The notes beneath the pieces are model-generated. The model ran no database searches and had not been told where the DNA came from. It was given only the letters and a program-made list of their open reading frames with translations. A stretch of 64,000 nucleotides of DNA from assembly GCA_000720375.1 (NCBI GenBank), contig JOAA01000029.1:1-64000 (forward strand). The letters run 5' to 3'. Numbering within the stretch: position 1 is the first letter of the stretch; each line of letters begins with the position of its first letter. The DNA is from Rhodococcus rhodnii (GTDB lineage: Bacteria; Actinomycetota; Actinomycetes; Mycobacteriales; Pseudonocardiaceae). A program made the translations under genes and the position numbers. This document shows, piece after piece, positions 52,263-61,207 of this stretch.

Positions 52263-54983
52263 TCACAATCGGTCATGAGCTGGGGTTAGCTCGCCGAGCA
52301 GCCGCGCGCAGGCTGCCTCACTGCGCCCGTTGCCGGTCTCGACGAATTGCACCGAAGCTGTCCTAAGGGCGTTTCGAGCTGCTTCGTAGTCGCCGAGCAT
52401 CGCGTGCGCACGACCGAGCAACAAACGCGCGTGTGCGGTGCAGCTTTCGTCGTGCATCGCGTCGACGATTTCGAGCGCTCGTCCGAGATATCCGATTGCG
52501 CTCGGCGCGTCGTCCCGGTCCAGGCACAGTCGGCCGTAGACGCGCAGGACGGTGGCGGTCCGGTGATCGTCGCCGAGGACCACACATTCGCGAAGCGACT
52601 CGTCCAAGCACGCTTGCGCGTCATCCAGCAAACCCTGATGAACGCGGACGACCGCGATGTTGTTGCGGACCTGGATCGCACTGTTCAGATCCCCCAGCTC
52701 GGCAAAGATCGCGAGTGCCCGTTGGAAGTACGGCATCGCGTCGTCGAACTGGCCGAGCTCCCGCGCAAGAATGCCCTTGCCGGACAATCCACGCGCCATC
52801 CCTGGCCGGTCCCCGATTCGCGCGCTGATGTCGAACGACTCAGCAATGACCTCGGTTGCCTGCGAATAGTTGTCCCAGAAGATGTGCACCTGACCGATGC
52901 CGCGCAACAAAGCGGCCGCTCCACGGTCGCAGCCGTGTTTCCTCGCCGCTGGCAAAGCGCGGAGGTGGCATCGCAACCAGTCATCGAACAAGCCTCGGTG
53001 CTCGAAGTAGTTCGCGCACGCGGCAGCCAGTTCCCACGCCAACTCGCCGAACCCCAGTTCGGCGGCGAGCGTGATGGCGGCTTCGAGCGCGGGCTGCTCG
53101 CTGTCGAACCACGCCAACGGATCGCCGATGAGTTCGTCGGTCACTGCCCACCGCAGCGCGCTCCCTGGTTCTGGCCGCAACACGTTCGGCGGCAGACGGT
53201 CAGCCGCAGTTTCGGCGAGCCACAACCAGCCGCCCAATGCGCGCTCGACCGCGTCTCGCGACGCCGACAGGGCGTTGTCCCTCGCCAACGACCGCAGCAA
53301 ATCGTGTATCCGATATCGTGTAGGATCGACGCGCTGCACCATGTGTCGCGCAACGAGCTCGTCTAACAACGCTTGCGCGTCGCCACCTTCGCCCAAGTCA
53401 CCGCACTCGCGGTTGCCTTCGTCGTCAAGCAACGCGGTCGCGACCCATCCGGCGAAGTCCGCGGCGCTCAACGCGCCGAGCCTGTCGAACAGTTGCTTCG
53501 CGCGCGGTTCCAGTTCGCGGTAGCTGAGCAGAAAGCTGGACCGGACGGCACGATCGTCCGATGGCACGCGATCGCGGTCGGCCGTCAACGACCGGACCAC
53601 GTGCCTGACCGTCCACTGAGGTCGATCGGCCAGCCGTCCGCCGACGATGCGCATCGCCAACGGCGACCCGCCGCACGCGGCGTGCAACTCGGTCATCTCG
53701 TCGATGTGCAATCGCTGACGCCCGACGACATTGGACAACAAGGTGACTGCGTCGCATGCCGGAAGACCGTTCAGTTCCACAGTGGTCAGTCCGGGAATTC
53801 GCCGGCGGCTGGTGACCACCACCGCGCAGCCCGGATCGTCCGGCAACAAAGATCTGATCTGATATTCGTCCGCGGCGTCATCGAGGACGACCAACATCCG
53901 CCTGCCACTAAGCATGTCCCGGAACAATCCCGCACACGAGTCGACCTCGGTGGGCACCATGTCCGCAGGCACGCCAAGGGCACGCAAGAACCGGCCGAGC
54001 ACCGCGAGCGGTGGTACGGGCTCGTTGCCGGTCCCCCGTAACGACGCGAAAAGCTGACCGTCCGGGTACCGGCCCTTCGCCTGGTGCGCCACCCGGAGGG
54101 CGAGTGCGGATTTACCGATCCCGCCGGGCCCGACGATCAGCAGGTTGTCCTGCAGCCCGCGGTCCAGCACGTCTCGACGGCCCACGAAGTCGGGGATGTC
54201 CGGCGGCAATTGCCGAGGCGAGCCCGGGCGGCATCTCGCGTAGCTCGTCGGCCGCAAGCCCGGGTCGGCGCGCAGAATGCCGCCGTGCAACGCACGCAGC
54301 GCCGGCGACGGTTGGACGCCAAGTTCGTCGTTGAGCACCTGGCGCCAGCCGTCGTACACCTTCAGCGCCTCGGCGATCCGTCCCGCGCGTGCCATCGCCG
54401 TCATCAATTGGCCGCGTGGCCGTTCGCGGAACGGATGGTCAGCGACCAGATCGGTCAACTCCGGGATCACTTGGGCGCTGCGCCCGAGTTCAAGGTCAGC
54501 GGCGATGCGGTCCTCGGTGGCGGCCAAGCGCAGTTCCGCCCATTGCACCGCATTGCTTCGAGCGAGCGGGATGTCGATGTCGATCAGATACGATCCGCGC
54601 CACAATTCAAGCGCCGAGCGCAGTTTGCGCGCTCCCGACTCGACCTGGCCGTCGTCGATGAGTTCGCGCCCTGCCGCGGCCAACCGGCTGAAAAGCCAGT
54701 CGTCGCGGTGCGTGACGTTGAGGAGATAGCCGGCGCCTCGCGTGACGATCTTGTCGCCGTCCAGCGCACGACGCAGCTGCGACACCAGACCTTGGATTTG
54801 CACCTTCGCCGACGCCGGCGGCTCGTCTCCCCAGAGCTCGTCAGCGATCCGGTCACGGGTCACAACCTCGCCCGATGCCATCAGCAGCACGGCGAGTACG
54901 GCTTTGGCCTGCGGTGTGCCGAGGCGGATCTCAGTGCCGTCCCGAAGGACACGCAACGGCCCCAGCAGCCGGTAACTGAGCAC
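52263..54983 (-). CDS. AfsR/SARP-family regulator with NB-ARC and TPR domains
   Basis: 906 residues from the GTG at 54981-54983. Winged-helix OmpR-type DNA-binding domain (about 1-92, LLGPLRVLRDGTEIRLGTPQAKAVLAVLLM), BTAD domain (about 95-245), NB-ARC/STAND ATPase (about 265-540) with P-loop GPGGIGKSA (285-293) and LVVLDDA-type Walker B (MLVVLDDAADEYQ), then tetratricopeptide repeats (about 640-900). AfsR-like proteins activate secondary-metabolite or developmental genes. No biosynthetic cluster is adjacent, so the target may be the APC permease or genes elsewhere. Confidence 0.93.
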   Translation of the reverse strand: MLSYRLLGPLRVLRDGTEIRLGTPQAKAVLAVLLMASGEVVTRDRIADELWGDEPPASAKVQIQGLVSQLRRALDGDKIVTRGAGYLLNVTHRDDWLFSRLAAAGRELIDDGQVESGARKLRSALELWRGSYLIDIDIPLARSNAVQWAELRLAATEDRIAADLELGRSAQVIPELTDLVADHPFRERPRGQLMTAMARAGRIAEALKVYDGWRQVLNDELGVQPSPALRALHGGILRADPGLRPTSYARCRPGSPRQLPPDIPDFVGRRDVLDRGLQDNLLIVGPGGIGKSALALRVAHQAKGRYPDGQLFASLRGTGNEPVPPLAVLGRFLRALGVPADMVPTEVDSCAGLFRDMLSGRRMLVVLDDAADEYQIRSLLPDDPGCAVVVTSRRRIPGLTTVELNGLPACDAVTLLSNVVGRQRLHIDEMTELHAACGGSPLAMRIVGGRLADRPQWTVRHVVRSLTADRDRVPSDDRAVRSSFLLSYRELEPRAKQLFDRLGALSAADFAGWVATALLDDEGNRECGDLGEGGDAQALLDELVARHMVQRVDPTRYRIHDLLRSLARDNALSASRDAVERALGGWLWLAETAADRLPPNVLRPEPGSALRWAVTDELIGDPLAWFDSEQPALEAAITLAAELGFGELAWELAAACANYFEHRGLFDDWLRCHLRALPAARKHGCDRGAAALLRGIGQVHIFWDNYSQATEVIAESFDISARIGDRPGMARGLSGKGILARELGQFDDAMPYFQRALAIFAELGDLNSAIQVRNNIAVVRVHQGLLDDAQACLDESLRECVVLGDDHRTATVLRVYGRLCLDRDDAPSAIGYLGRALEIVDAMHDESCTAHARLLLGRAHAMLGDYEAARNALRTASVQFVETGNGRSEAACARLLGELTPAHDRL

Positions 54984-55159
54984 TCCCCGCCCCCGTTTCC
55001 TACCGTCATGGCAGAAACACAGGGTTACATGTCCGGGCAGCGCGCACTGTCGGCCAATCAGGGGACAGCCGTCGTCGCTCGCTTGGGCTGGAACGAGCGA
55101 CGACGGCTGGGTAGCCCCTCGGCCCGTTCGGAACGCTGCCACACGCCGCTAACTGAACG

Positions 55160-56245
55160 CTAAGCGTTGTGCCGGGCGACGGCGTGGAACGATTCCTTCG
55201 GTTCCCAGCGATAACGCGAGAACGGATCCGCATAGCGATCGCGGATTACTTTGACCAGGCTGAACGAGCTGATGTCGAGATCGCGTTCGCGGACCGGCGA
55301 ATGCGGCGCCTCGGGGTTGATGAACGTGTAGACGTGCGCGGGCATCCCCTCGGCCGCGAAGATCCGCAGCATTCGGGTGAGGTGTTCGGCCTGGACGCCT
55401 TCGTCACGTACGAAACCCGGCTTGATCACCGGCGGATCTTGCGTGTAATCGACGATGTCGTAGCCACCGGCGCCGCGCTCCGGCGCGCCGGGATACGTGC
55501 AGCACCCGAACTCCAGGATCGTGATGGGCTTGTTCCACTTGCGGTACTGCGCCAGATCGGCGTGGTATTCGTCGTCGGTCTTGAAGTACGGGTAGTAGTC
55601 CAGTCCGACGATGTCGAACAGCGACCAGTCCACTGGCTCGAAGTACGCGCCGCCGTAGGTGACCGTGCCTCGGAAGTTGGCACGCGCCGTGCTCGCGGCT
55701 TGGCCGAGGAACGCGTTGAGCCGCTGGTAGATGTTCGGCCATTCCTCGGGAGGGATGGTGCCGATGGTCTCGATGCGTTCCTGGAAGTTAGCGCCGGGAA
55801 TGATTCCCGGCGTGAACAGCAAGTGTTCGCACCCCGCGGCGAAGACGACCTTGCCGCCGTGCCTGCACAGCCTTTCGGCCTGACGCGCCGACTCAGCGAG
55901 ATGGTCGAGCACCTCGTTCTGCGGATGGTCGTACAAACGCGGCTGCACGTAGACGGTCATCCCGCGTTCGACCGCGGCCCGCGCCGTCGCCGTCAGCCGG
56001 TCGATTTCGGTGCCGAACACGGTGACTGATGGGCAGCGCAACCGTCGGCTGATCGCGTCCAGTTCCTGCTCCATCAGCTTGCGGTCCCACCGCGCACGGC
56101 TCAGCGGCAGGTCCGGGAAGCGCAGCGTTCCGGTGTCGTAGGTGACCCCAGCCTTCGGCCGTTGCCTCGCGTTCGCCTCTCCTGCCAGGCCTAACGCGGC
56201 CAGGCCGCCTACTGCTGCCGCACGTAAAAACGTCGCCCTTTTCAT
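55160..56245 (-). CDS. Secreted TIM-barrel glycosidase-like protein
   Basis: 361 residues with an N-terminal signal peptide MKRATFLRAAAVGGLAALGLA. The rest resembles a glycoside-hydrolase TIM barrel: GVTYDTGTLRFPDLPLSR, AAGCEHLLFTPGIIPGANF, FDIVGLDYYPYFK, and ITILEFGCCTYPGAPERG, where the Glu after ILEF could be a catalytic nucleophile. Homologues are often labelled abortive infection protein, but nothing here supports a defence role and an extracellular carbohydrate enzyme is more likely. Divergent from the TetR gene, 40 nt apart, so it is the probable target of that regulator. Confidence 0.78.
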   Translation of the reverse strand: MKRATFLRAAAVGGLAALGLAGEANARQRPKAGVTYDTGTLRFPDLPLSRARWDRKLMEQELDAISRRLRCPSVTVFGTEIDRLTATARAAVERGMTVYVQPRLYDHPQNEVLDHLAESARQAERLCRHGGKVVFAAGCEHLLFTPGIIPGANFQERIETIGTIPPEEWPNIYQRLNAFLGQAASTARANFRGTVTYGGAYFEPVDWSLFDIVGLDYYPYFKTDDEYHADLAQYRKWNKPITILEFGCCTYPGAPERGAGGYDIVDYTQDPPVIKPGFVRDEGVQAEHLTRMLRIFAAEGMPAHVYTFINPEAPHSPVRERDLDISSFSLVKVIRDRYADPFSRYRWEPKESFHAVARHNA

Positions 56246-56263
56246 ATTTCATCCCATGTCTGG

Positions 56264-56278
56264 TTAGTCAGCTAAGAT
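56264..56278 (+). promoter_or_regulatory. TTAG-N4-CTAA inverted repeat and -10 element before tetR
   Basis: TTAG (56264-56267) and CTAA (56272-56275) form a short inverted repeat in the 40-nt divergent intergenic region. TAAGAT (56273-56278) resembles a -10 box 7 nt before the ATG, with no ribosome binding site, suggesting a leaderless mRNA. The repeat would be a convenient operator for the TetR protein. Confidence 0.4.
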
Positions 56279-56285
56279 ACTGGTC

Positions 56286-56906
56286 ATGCAACCAGAAAAT
56301 GAGCGAAGCGACCAGGGACGGCGCTCGTTCATCGAAGCGGCCCGGCGCGCGCAGATCGTGGACGCAGCGATCGAGACCATCGTCGAACTGGGTTACGCCA
56401 AGGCGTCTTTCGCGCAGATCGCTCGTCGCGCCGGCGTGAGCGCGGGCTTGATCAGCTACCACTTCGCCAACCGGGAAGAGCTGATCAACCAGGTGATGAT
56501 CACCGTGCACGAGTCGATGGACGCCGATCTGACCGCCAAGACCGAAGGCTCGGACAGCCATGCCGTTGCATTGCGACGGTTGATCGAGGGATACGTGCAT
56601 TACTGCGCGGCACACCCGAAGGAGCTGATCGCGATCAGCCGGATCGCGGCGAACGCGACCGAAGCGCGCGAGTGGGCCGACGGACAACGCGACGCCACGC
56701 TCGACGAGATGGAAGACATGTTCCGCGAGGGACAGCAAGCCGGTGAGTACCGGGAGTTCGCGCCGCGGGTAATGGCGCTGACGTTGATGGCCGCCCTGGA
56801 GGCCGTCCCTCGCGAGCTCTTCGAGCGACCGGACACCGAGGTTGCGGCGTACGCGTCCGAACTGGCCGACGTGTTCGACCACGCCACACGCAAAAAAGCC
56901 CCGTGA
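56286..56906 (+). CDS. TetR-family transcriptional regulator
   Basis: 206 residues. N-terminal HTH (about 18-65): AARRAQIVDAAIETIVELGYAKASFAQIARRAGVSAGLISYHFANREELI, with the helix 3 GLISYHF typical of TetR. The C-terminal ligand-binding domain is of the BetI/AcrR type (ATLDEMEDMFREGQQAGEYREFAPRVMALTLMAALEAVP). Probably represses itself and the divergent TIM-barrel gene. The stop codon lies in the terminator hairpin shared with pdxS. Confidence 0.92.
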   Translation: MQPENERSDQGRRSFIEAARRAQIVDAAIETIVELGYAKASFAQIARRAGVSAGLISYHFANREELINQVMITVHESMDADLTAKTEGSDSHAVALRRLIEGYVHYCAAHPKELIAISRIAANATEAREWADGQRDATLDEMEDMFREGQQAGEYREFAPRVMALTLMAALEAVPRELFERPDTEVAAYASELADVFDHATRKKAP

Positions 56907-56926
56907 GCATCACTCGCTCACGGGGC
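56892..56926. terminator. Bidirectional terminator between tetR and pdxS
   Basis: Perfect 11-bp arms GCCCCGTGAGC (56898-56908) and GCTCACGGGGC (56916-56926) with a 7-nt loop. On the minus strand it is followed by TTTTTT, which makes it a strong terminator for pdxS; on the plus strand it includes the tetR stop codon. It explains why pdxS is not co-transcribed with genes to the left. Confidence 0.9.
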
Positions 56927-56948
56927 CTATTTCGTATTTCCTATCGGA

Positions 56949-57854
56949 TTACCAGCCGCGCTCGGCCAAGCGGTGCGGCTGCGGGATCTCGTCGACGTTG
57001 ATGCCGACCATGGCCTCGCCCAGGCCACGCGACACCTTGGCGATCACGTCGGGGTCGTCGTGGAAGGTCGTGGCCTTCACGATCGCCTCCGCGCGCTGCG
57101 CCGGGTTGCCGGACTTGAAGATGCCCGAGCCGACGAACACGCCTTCAGCGCCGAGCTGCATCATCATCGCGGCGTCCGCGGGAGTGGCGATGCCACCGGC
57201 GGTGAACAGCACGACCGGCAGCTTGCCGAGCTCGGCGACCTCCTTGACCAGCTCGTACGGCGCCTGCAGCTCCTTGGCTGCCACGAACAGCTCGTCCTCG
57301 GGCAGGTTCTGCAGGCGGCGGATCTCCTGGCGGATCTTGCGCATGTGGGTGGTGGCGTTGGAGACGTCACCGGTGCCGGCCTCGCCCTTGGACCGGATCA
57401 TGGCCGCGCCTTCGGTGATCCGGCGCAGCGCCTCACCCAGGTTGGTGGCGCCGCAGACGAAGGGCACGGTGAACTGCCACTTGTCGATGTGGTTGGCGTA
57501 GTCGGCCGGGGTCAGCACCTCGGACTCGTCGATGTAGTCCACGCCCAGCGACTGCAGGACCTGCGCCTCGACGAAGTGGCCGATCCGGGCCTTGGCCATG
57601 ACCGGGATCGACACGGCGGCGATGATGCCGTCGATCATGTCCGGGTCGCTCATCCGGGACACGCCGCCCTGCGCGCGGATGTCGGCGGGCACGCGCTCCA
57701 GCGCCATGACCGCGACGGCACCGGCGTCTTCGGCGATCTTCGCCTGCTCCGGGGTGACCACGTCCATGATCACTCCGCCCTTGAGCATCTCCGCCATACC
57801 GCGCTTCACACGGGCGGTCCCGGTCTGCGGGACGGATTCTGGGCTGGTGGTCAC
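56949..57854 (-). CDS. pdxS: Pyridoxal 5'-phosphate synthase lyase subunit PdxS
   Basis: 301 residues, one of the most conserved bacterial proteins. [44 protein letters not shown] is the start; [15 protein letters not shown] contains the reactive Lys, [13 protein letters not shown] the phosphate loop, and [31 protein letters not shown] the barrel end. It makes PLP from ribose 5-phosphate, glyceraldehyde 3-phosphate and ammonia from PdxT. The paired pdxT is about 6.3 kb away. Confidence 0.97.
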   Translation of the reverse strand: MTTSPESVPQTGTARVKRGMAEMLKGGVIMDVVTPEQAKIAEDAGAVAVMALERVPADIRAQGGVSRMSDPDMIDGIIAAVSIPVMAKARIGHFVEAQVLQSLGVDYIDESEVLTPADYANHIDKWQFTVPFVCGATNLGEALRRITEGAAMIRSKGEAGTGDVSNATTHMRKIRQEIRRLQNLPEDELFVAAKELQAPYELVKEVAELGKLPVVLFTAGGIATPADAAMMMQLGAEGVFVGSGIFKSGNPAQRAEAIVKATTFHDDPDVIAKVSRGLGEAMVGINVDEIPQPHRLAERGW

Positions 57855-58127
57855 GGAAGTCGTCCTCTCGACGTAACGATTGGTTCACCTTGAATCGTAC
57901 GGCGGGTGTGGCCACTTCCAACGGGCCAATCTGACCCAATATCACCAGGCCACTTCGACAAAGCCCCAGCGTGTGGCCCCTGTCACCCCGTAACGACGGA
58001 TGGCGACGCCGTTACTACCACTGGATGGCAGAAGACCGGCGGGGTTGTCCCCGACCTGCAAAGGGGTGTGAGATCGAGCACATTGTGTCCTACAGCTGAA
58101 CACTGTCCGTGCGGGAGGTTGAGGGCT

Positions 58128-60248
58128 ATGGCTGGTAAGCACACCGAGAACGGAGACGTCGGAGCCGCGGTCGCTGTGGACGACCCTGCCAAAGTGCGCA
58201 ATGTGGTCCTGGTGGGGCCGTCTGGTTCAGGGAAGACCACACTGACAGAAGCCCTGCTCACCGCGGCCGGAGTGCTGTCGCGCGCGGGGTCGGTCACCGA
58301 AGGCACCACCGTCTGCGACCACGATCCCGCGGCTGTCCGCCAGCAGCGGTCGGTCGGGTTGTCCGTCGCGCCGCTGATGCACGACGGCGTCAAGATCAAC
58401 CTCATCGACACACCCGGGTACGCCGACTTCGTCGGTGAATTGCGGGCCGGGTTGCGGGCCGCGGACGCTGCGTTGTTCGTTGTCTGCGCGGCGGAAGGCG
58501 TTGACGCCGCGACCGTCGCTGTTTGGGAGGAGTGCGCCGCTGTCGGGATGCCCCGGGCGGTGATCGTCGCGCGACTGGACCACCAGCGCGCCGACGCGGA
58601 AAACGAGATCACCGCGTGCCGCGAGGCGTTCGGCGCGGGCGTGCTCCCGTTGTACCTGCCCGCGAAGAACGGTCTGGTCGGGCTGATCACTCAACGGTTC
58701 TACGACTATTCCGACGGCTATCCGCCGAAGATGGGCGAGCCGGACCCGGCCGACCTCGAGCGGATGACCGAGGCACGCAACGAGCTGATCGAGGGAATCA
58801 TCGCCGAGAGCGAGGACGAGACCCTGATGGACCGGTATCTGGCCGGTGAGGATCTCGACCAGGACACGCTCATCGAAGACTTGGAGAAAGCGGTCGCACG
58901 CGGCTCGTTCCACCCGGTCATCCCGGTCTGTTCGACGTCCGGCATCGGCCTGGCCGAGGTGCTCGACGGCATCAAGCGCGCGTTCCCGTCGCCGTTGGAG
59001 CACATGCTGCCGGAGGTCACCGACCCGAACGGCAAGAATCGCGAGAAGCTGAAGGCTGATCCCGACGGTCCTCTGGCAGCCGAGGTCGTGCGGACGGCGG
59101 TCGACTCGTACGTCGGGCGTGTGTCGTTGGTACGCGTGTTCTCGGGAACGTTGCGACCGGAGCGCCCGGTGCACGTGTCAGGGCACGGCATGTCCGAACG
59201 CGGGCACGAAGACCACGATGTTGACGAACGCGTGGCGCACATCTACTCACCGCTCGGTGCGACGCTGCGCGAAGTGCCGTATTGCGTCGCTGGCGATCTG
59301 TGCGCGTTGACCAAGGTCGGTTCGGCGGAAACCGGCGACACGGTCTCCGCACCGGACCATCCGTTGCTGATGACGCCGTGGACGATGCCCGAACCGTTGC
59401 TGCCGGTCGCGGTCGTGGCCAAGACACGCAGCGACGAAGACACAATGGCGCGCAACCTCGCGAGGCTCGTGGCCGGCGACCCGACGCTTCGGTTGGAACG
59501 CAACGCCGAAACGCACCAGTTGGTGCTGTGGTGCATGGGTGAGGCGCACGCGGACGTGGTGCTCGCGCGTTTGCGGTCGGGCGGTGCGGACGTGGACACC
59601 GAGCCGGTGAAGGTCGCGCTGCGCGAGACGTTCGCCGGACCCGCGAAGGCGAAGGGCAGGCACGTCAAGCAGTCCGGTGGGCATGGCCAGTACGCGGTTT
59701 GCGACATCATCGTCGAACCGTTGCCGCGTGGCTCCGGGTTCCAGTTCGTCGACAAGATCGTCGGTGGCGCGATCCCGAACCAGTTCATCCCGAGCGTGGA
59801 GAAGGGCATCCGGGCGCAGCTCGAGCGCGGCCTGCTGTCCGGCTACCCGGTGGTGGACATCAAGGTCACGTTGGTCGACGGCAAGGCGCACAGCGTGGAC
59901 TCGTCCGACGCGGCGTTCCAGACCGCCGGGTCGATCGCGTTGAAGGAAGCCGCTGCCGCTGGCCAGATCACGTTGCTCGAACCGGTGGACACGGTGACCG
60001 TTCGGTTGCCGGACGACCACTTGGGCACGGTGCTCGGCGACCTGTCCAGCCGTCGCGGGCGTGTGCTGGGTACCGAGGCGGACACGTCACCGGGTTACTC
60101 GGTGATCCGCGCCGAAGTGCCGGCGACGCAACTGATCCGGTACGCGATCGATCTGCGGTCGCTCAGTTCCGGTTCGGCGACGTTCACCCGCGAATTCAGC
60201 CGGTTCGACCCGCTGCCACAGAACCTCGTGGCGAGCATGACCACCTAA
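58128..60248 (+). CDS. fusA2: Elongation factor G-like protein EF-G2
   Basis: 706 residues from the ATG at 58128, with a GAGGG upstream. GTPase domain: P-loop VGPSGSGKTTLTEALL, switch regions DHDPAAVRQQRSVGLSVAPL and NLIDTPGYADF, and ARLDHQRADAE instead of the usual NKxD, so guanine recognition is altered. Domains II-V follow, ending with the EF-G C-terminal domain (GYSVIRAEVPATQLIRYAIDLRSLSSGSATFTREF). This matches the second, divergent EF-G of actinobacteria; it is not the essential translocase. Plus-strand gene within a minus-strand region; it converges on the NUDIX gene with 4 nt overlap. Confidence 0.9.
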   Translation: MAGKHTENGDVGAAVAVDDPAKVRNVVLVGPSGSGKTTLTEALLTAAGVLSRAGSVTEGTTVCDHDPAAVRQQRSVGLSVAPLMHDGVKINLIDTPGYADFVGELRAGLRAADAALFVVCAAEGVDAATVAVWEECAAVGMPRAVIVARLDHQRADAENEITACREAFGAGVLPLYLPAKNGLVGLITQRFYDYSDGYPPKMGEPDPADLERMTEARNELIEGIIAESEDETLMDRYLAGEDLDQDTLIEDLEKAVARGSFHPVIPVCSTSGIGLAEVLDGIKRAFPSPLEHMLPEVTDPNGKNREKLKADPDGPLAAEVVRTAVDSYVGRVSLVRVFSGTLRPERPVHVSGHGMSERGHEDHDVDERVAHIYSPLGATLREVPYCVAGDLCALTKVGSAETGDTVSAPDHPLLMTPWTMPEPLLPVAVVAKTRSDEDTMARNLARLVAGDPTLRLERNAETHQLVLWCMGEAHADVVLARLRSGGADVDTEPVKVALRETFAGPAKAKGRHVKQSGGHGQYAVCDIIVEPLPRGSGFQFVDKIVGGAIPNQFIPSVEKGIRAQLERGLLSGYPVVDIKVTLVDGKAHSVDSSDAAFQTAGSIALKEAAAAGQITLLEPVDTVTVRLPDDHLGTVLGDLSSRRGRVLGTEADTSPGYSVIRAEVPATQLIRYAIDLRSLSSGSATFTREFSRFDPLPQNLVASMTT

Positions 60249-61207
60249 CGGACGGACCTGGTTCGTCCGTCCCAATCGGACTCCAGCAGGGACGGCAGCA
60301 ACTCGGCGAGCTGGACGGGATAGACGGTGTCGGTGGTGGAGCGCAGATCGGCTGCGCTCCACCAGCGATGCTCGTCGATCGTGTCCAGCTCGATCTGGTT
60401 GAAGCCCGAGGTGTCCACAGTGGTCGTCGGGGCGGTCGCGACGAAGAACCACTCTTCGGCGTCGTAGCTGCGGCCGTCGAAGCTGAACACCGCGCGCCGC
60501 CGCCAGACGGGCCCGGTCAGCTGGTCGTCCGCCAGTTTGATGCCGGTCTCCTCAAGGAGCTCCCGTAGCGCCGCGGCGCGGATGTCCTCGTCCGGGTCGA
60601 CCCCGCCGCCGACGGTGAACCAGAACGTGTCGGTTTCGTCGCTGGGGTTGCCGCCGTGGAACAGCAGCACGCGGCCTTCGTCGTCGAGCAACAGCACGCG
60701 CGCTGACGACCTCGGCACCGGTGCGACTTCGCCGTTCAGTTGCGGTTCGGCGATCTCGAAGTACTCCGGCTGCGGCGCGGTCCCAGCGAGTTTCAACCAC
60801 CGGACGGTCCGCCGTCGGCGTTGTGCCAACGTGTCGCGGACCGCGTCGTTGTGCACGCGACGCGCAATGACGACGCGTTGTTCGGCGTCGACCAGTTCGG
60901 CGACGAGCGCCAACGGCAGCCGACTGCGATCAACGGCCGCGAGTTCACGGCTGAGTTCGTTCTCCGCCGCTTCACGGTCGTAGCGCGCGGCGTTCTCGGC
61001 GTGGTCAGCGATTTCCCGGAGGGCTCCCGGCGCCGTGCCAGTCGCGGCGACCGCACGCGCGACAACGGCGCGGCGCGCAAGCGCGGCCTCCAACCCGGCC
61101 CATGCGGCGTCGGATCGGATATGAAGTCGGTTCAGGCGGTTGGCGGTCGCCATCAGCCAGGCCACCAGGATCAGCACCAGCGGAACAACGATGAGCAGGA
61201 CGGTCAC
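60245..61207 (-). CDS. LemA-like membrane domain fused to NUDIX hydrolase
   Basis: 320 residues. An N-terminal membrane helix (LLIVVPLVLILVAWLMATANRLNRLH) and the next 100 helical residues look like the LemA family. The C-terminal part has a complete NUDIX box GGGVDPDEDIRAAALRELLEETGI plus the loop around TFWFTVGGG, so it should hydrolyse a nucleoside diphosphate-linked compound. It overlaps pimA by 4 nt. Mycobacteria have an equivalent (Rv2609c, as I recall) in the same position, which suggests a role in or near phosphatidylinositol mannoside metabolism. Confidence 0.88.
   Translation of the reverse strand: MTVLLIVVPLVLILVAWLMATANRLNRLHIRSDAAWAGLEAALARRAVVARAVAATGTAPGALREIADHAENAARYDREAAENELSRELAAVDRSRLPLALVAELVDAEQRVVIARRVHNDAVRDTLAQRRRRTVRWLKLAGTAPQPEYFEIAEPQLNGEVAPVPRSSARVLLLDDEGRVLLFHGGNPSDETDTFWFTVGGGVDPDEDIRAAALRELLEETGIKLADDQLTGPVWRRRAVFSFDGRSYDAEEWFFVATAPTTTVDTSGFNQIELDTIDEHRWWSAADLRSTTDTVYPVQLAELLPSLLESDWDGRTRSVR

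Noticed and set aside
55160..56245. An abortive-infection protein as often labelled
   Set aside because: The sequence looks like a secreted TIM-barrel glycosidase; no defence feature is visible.
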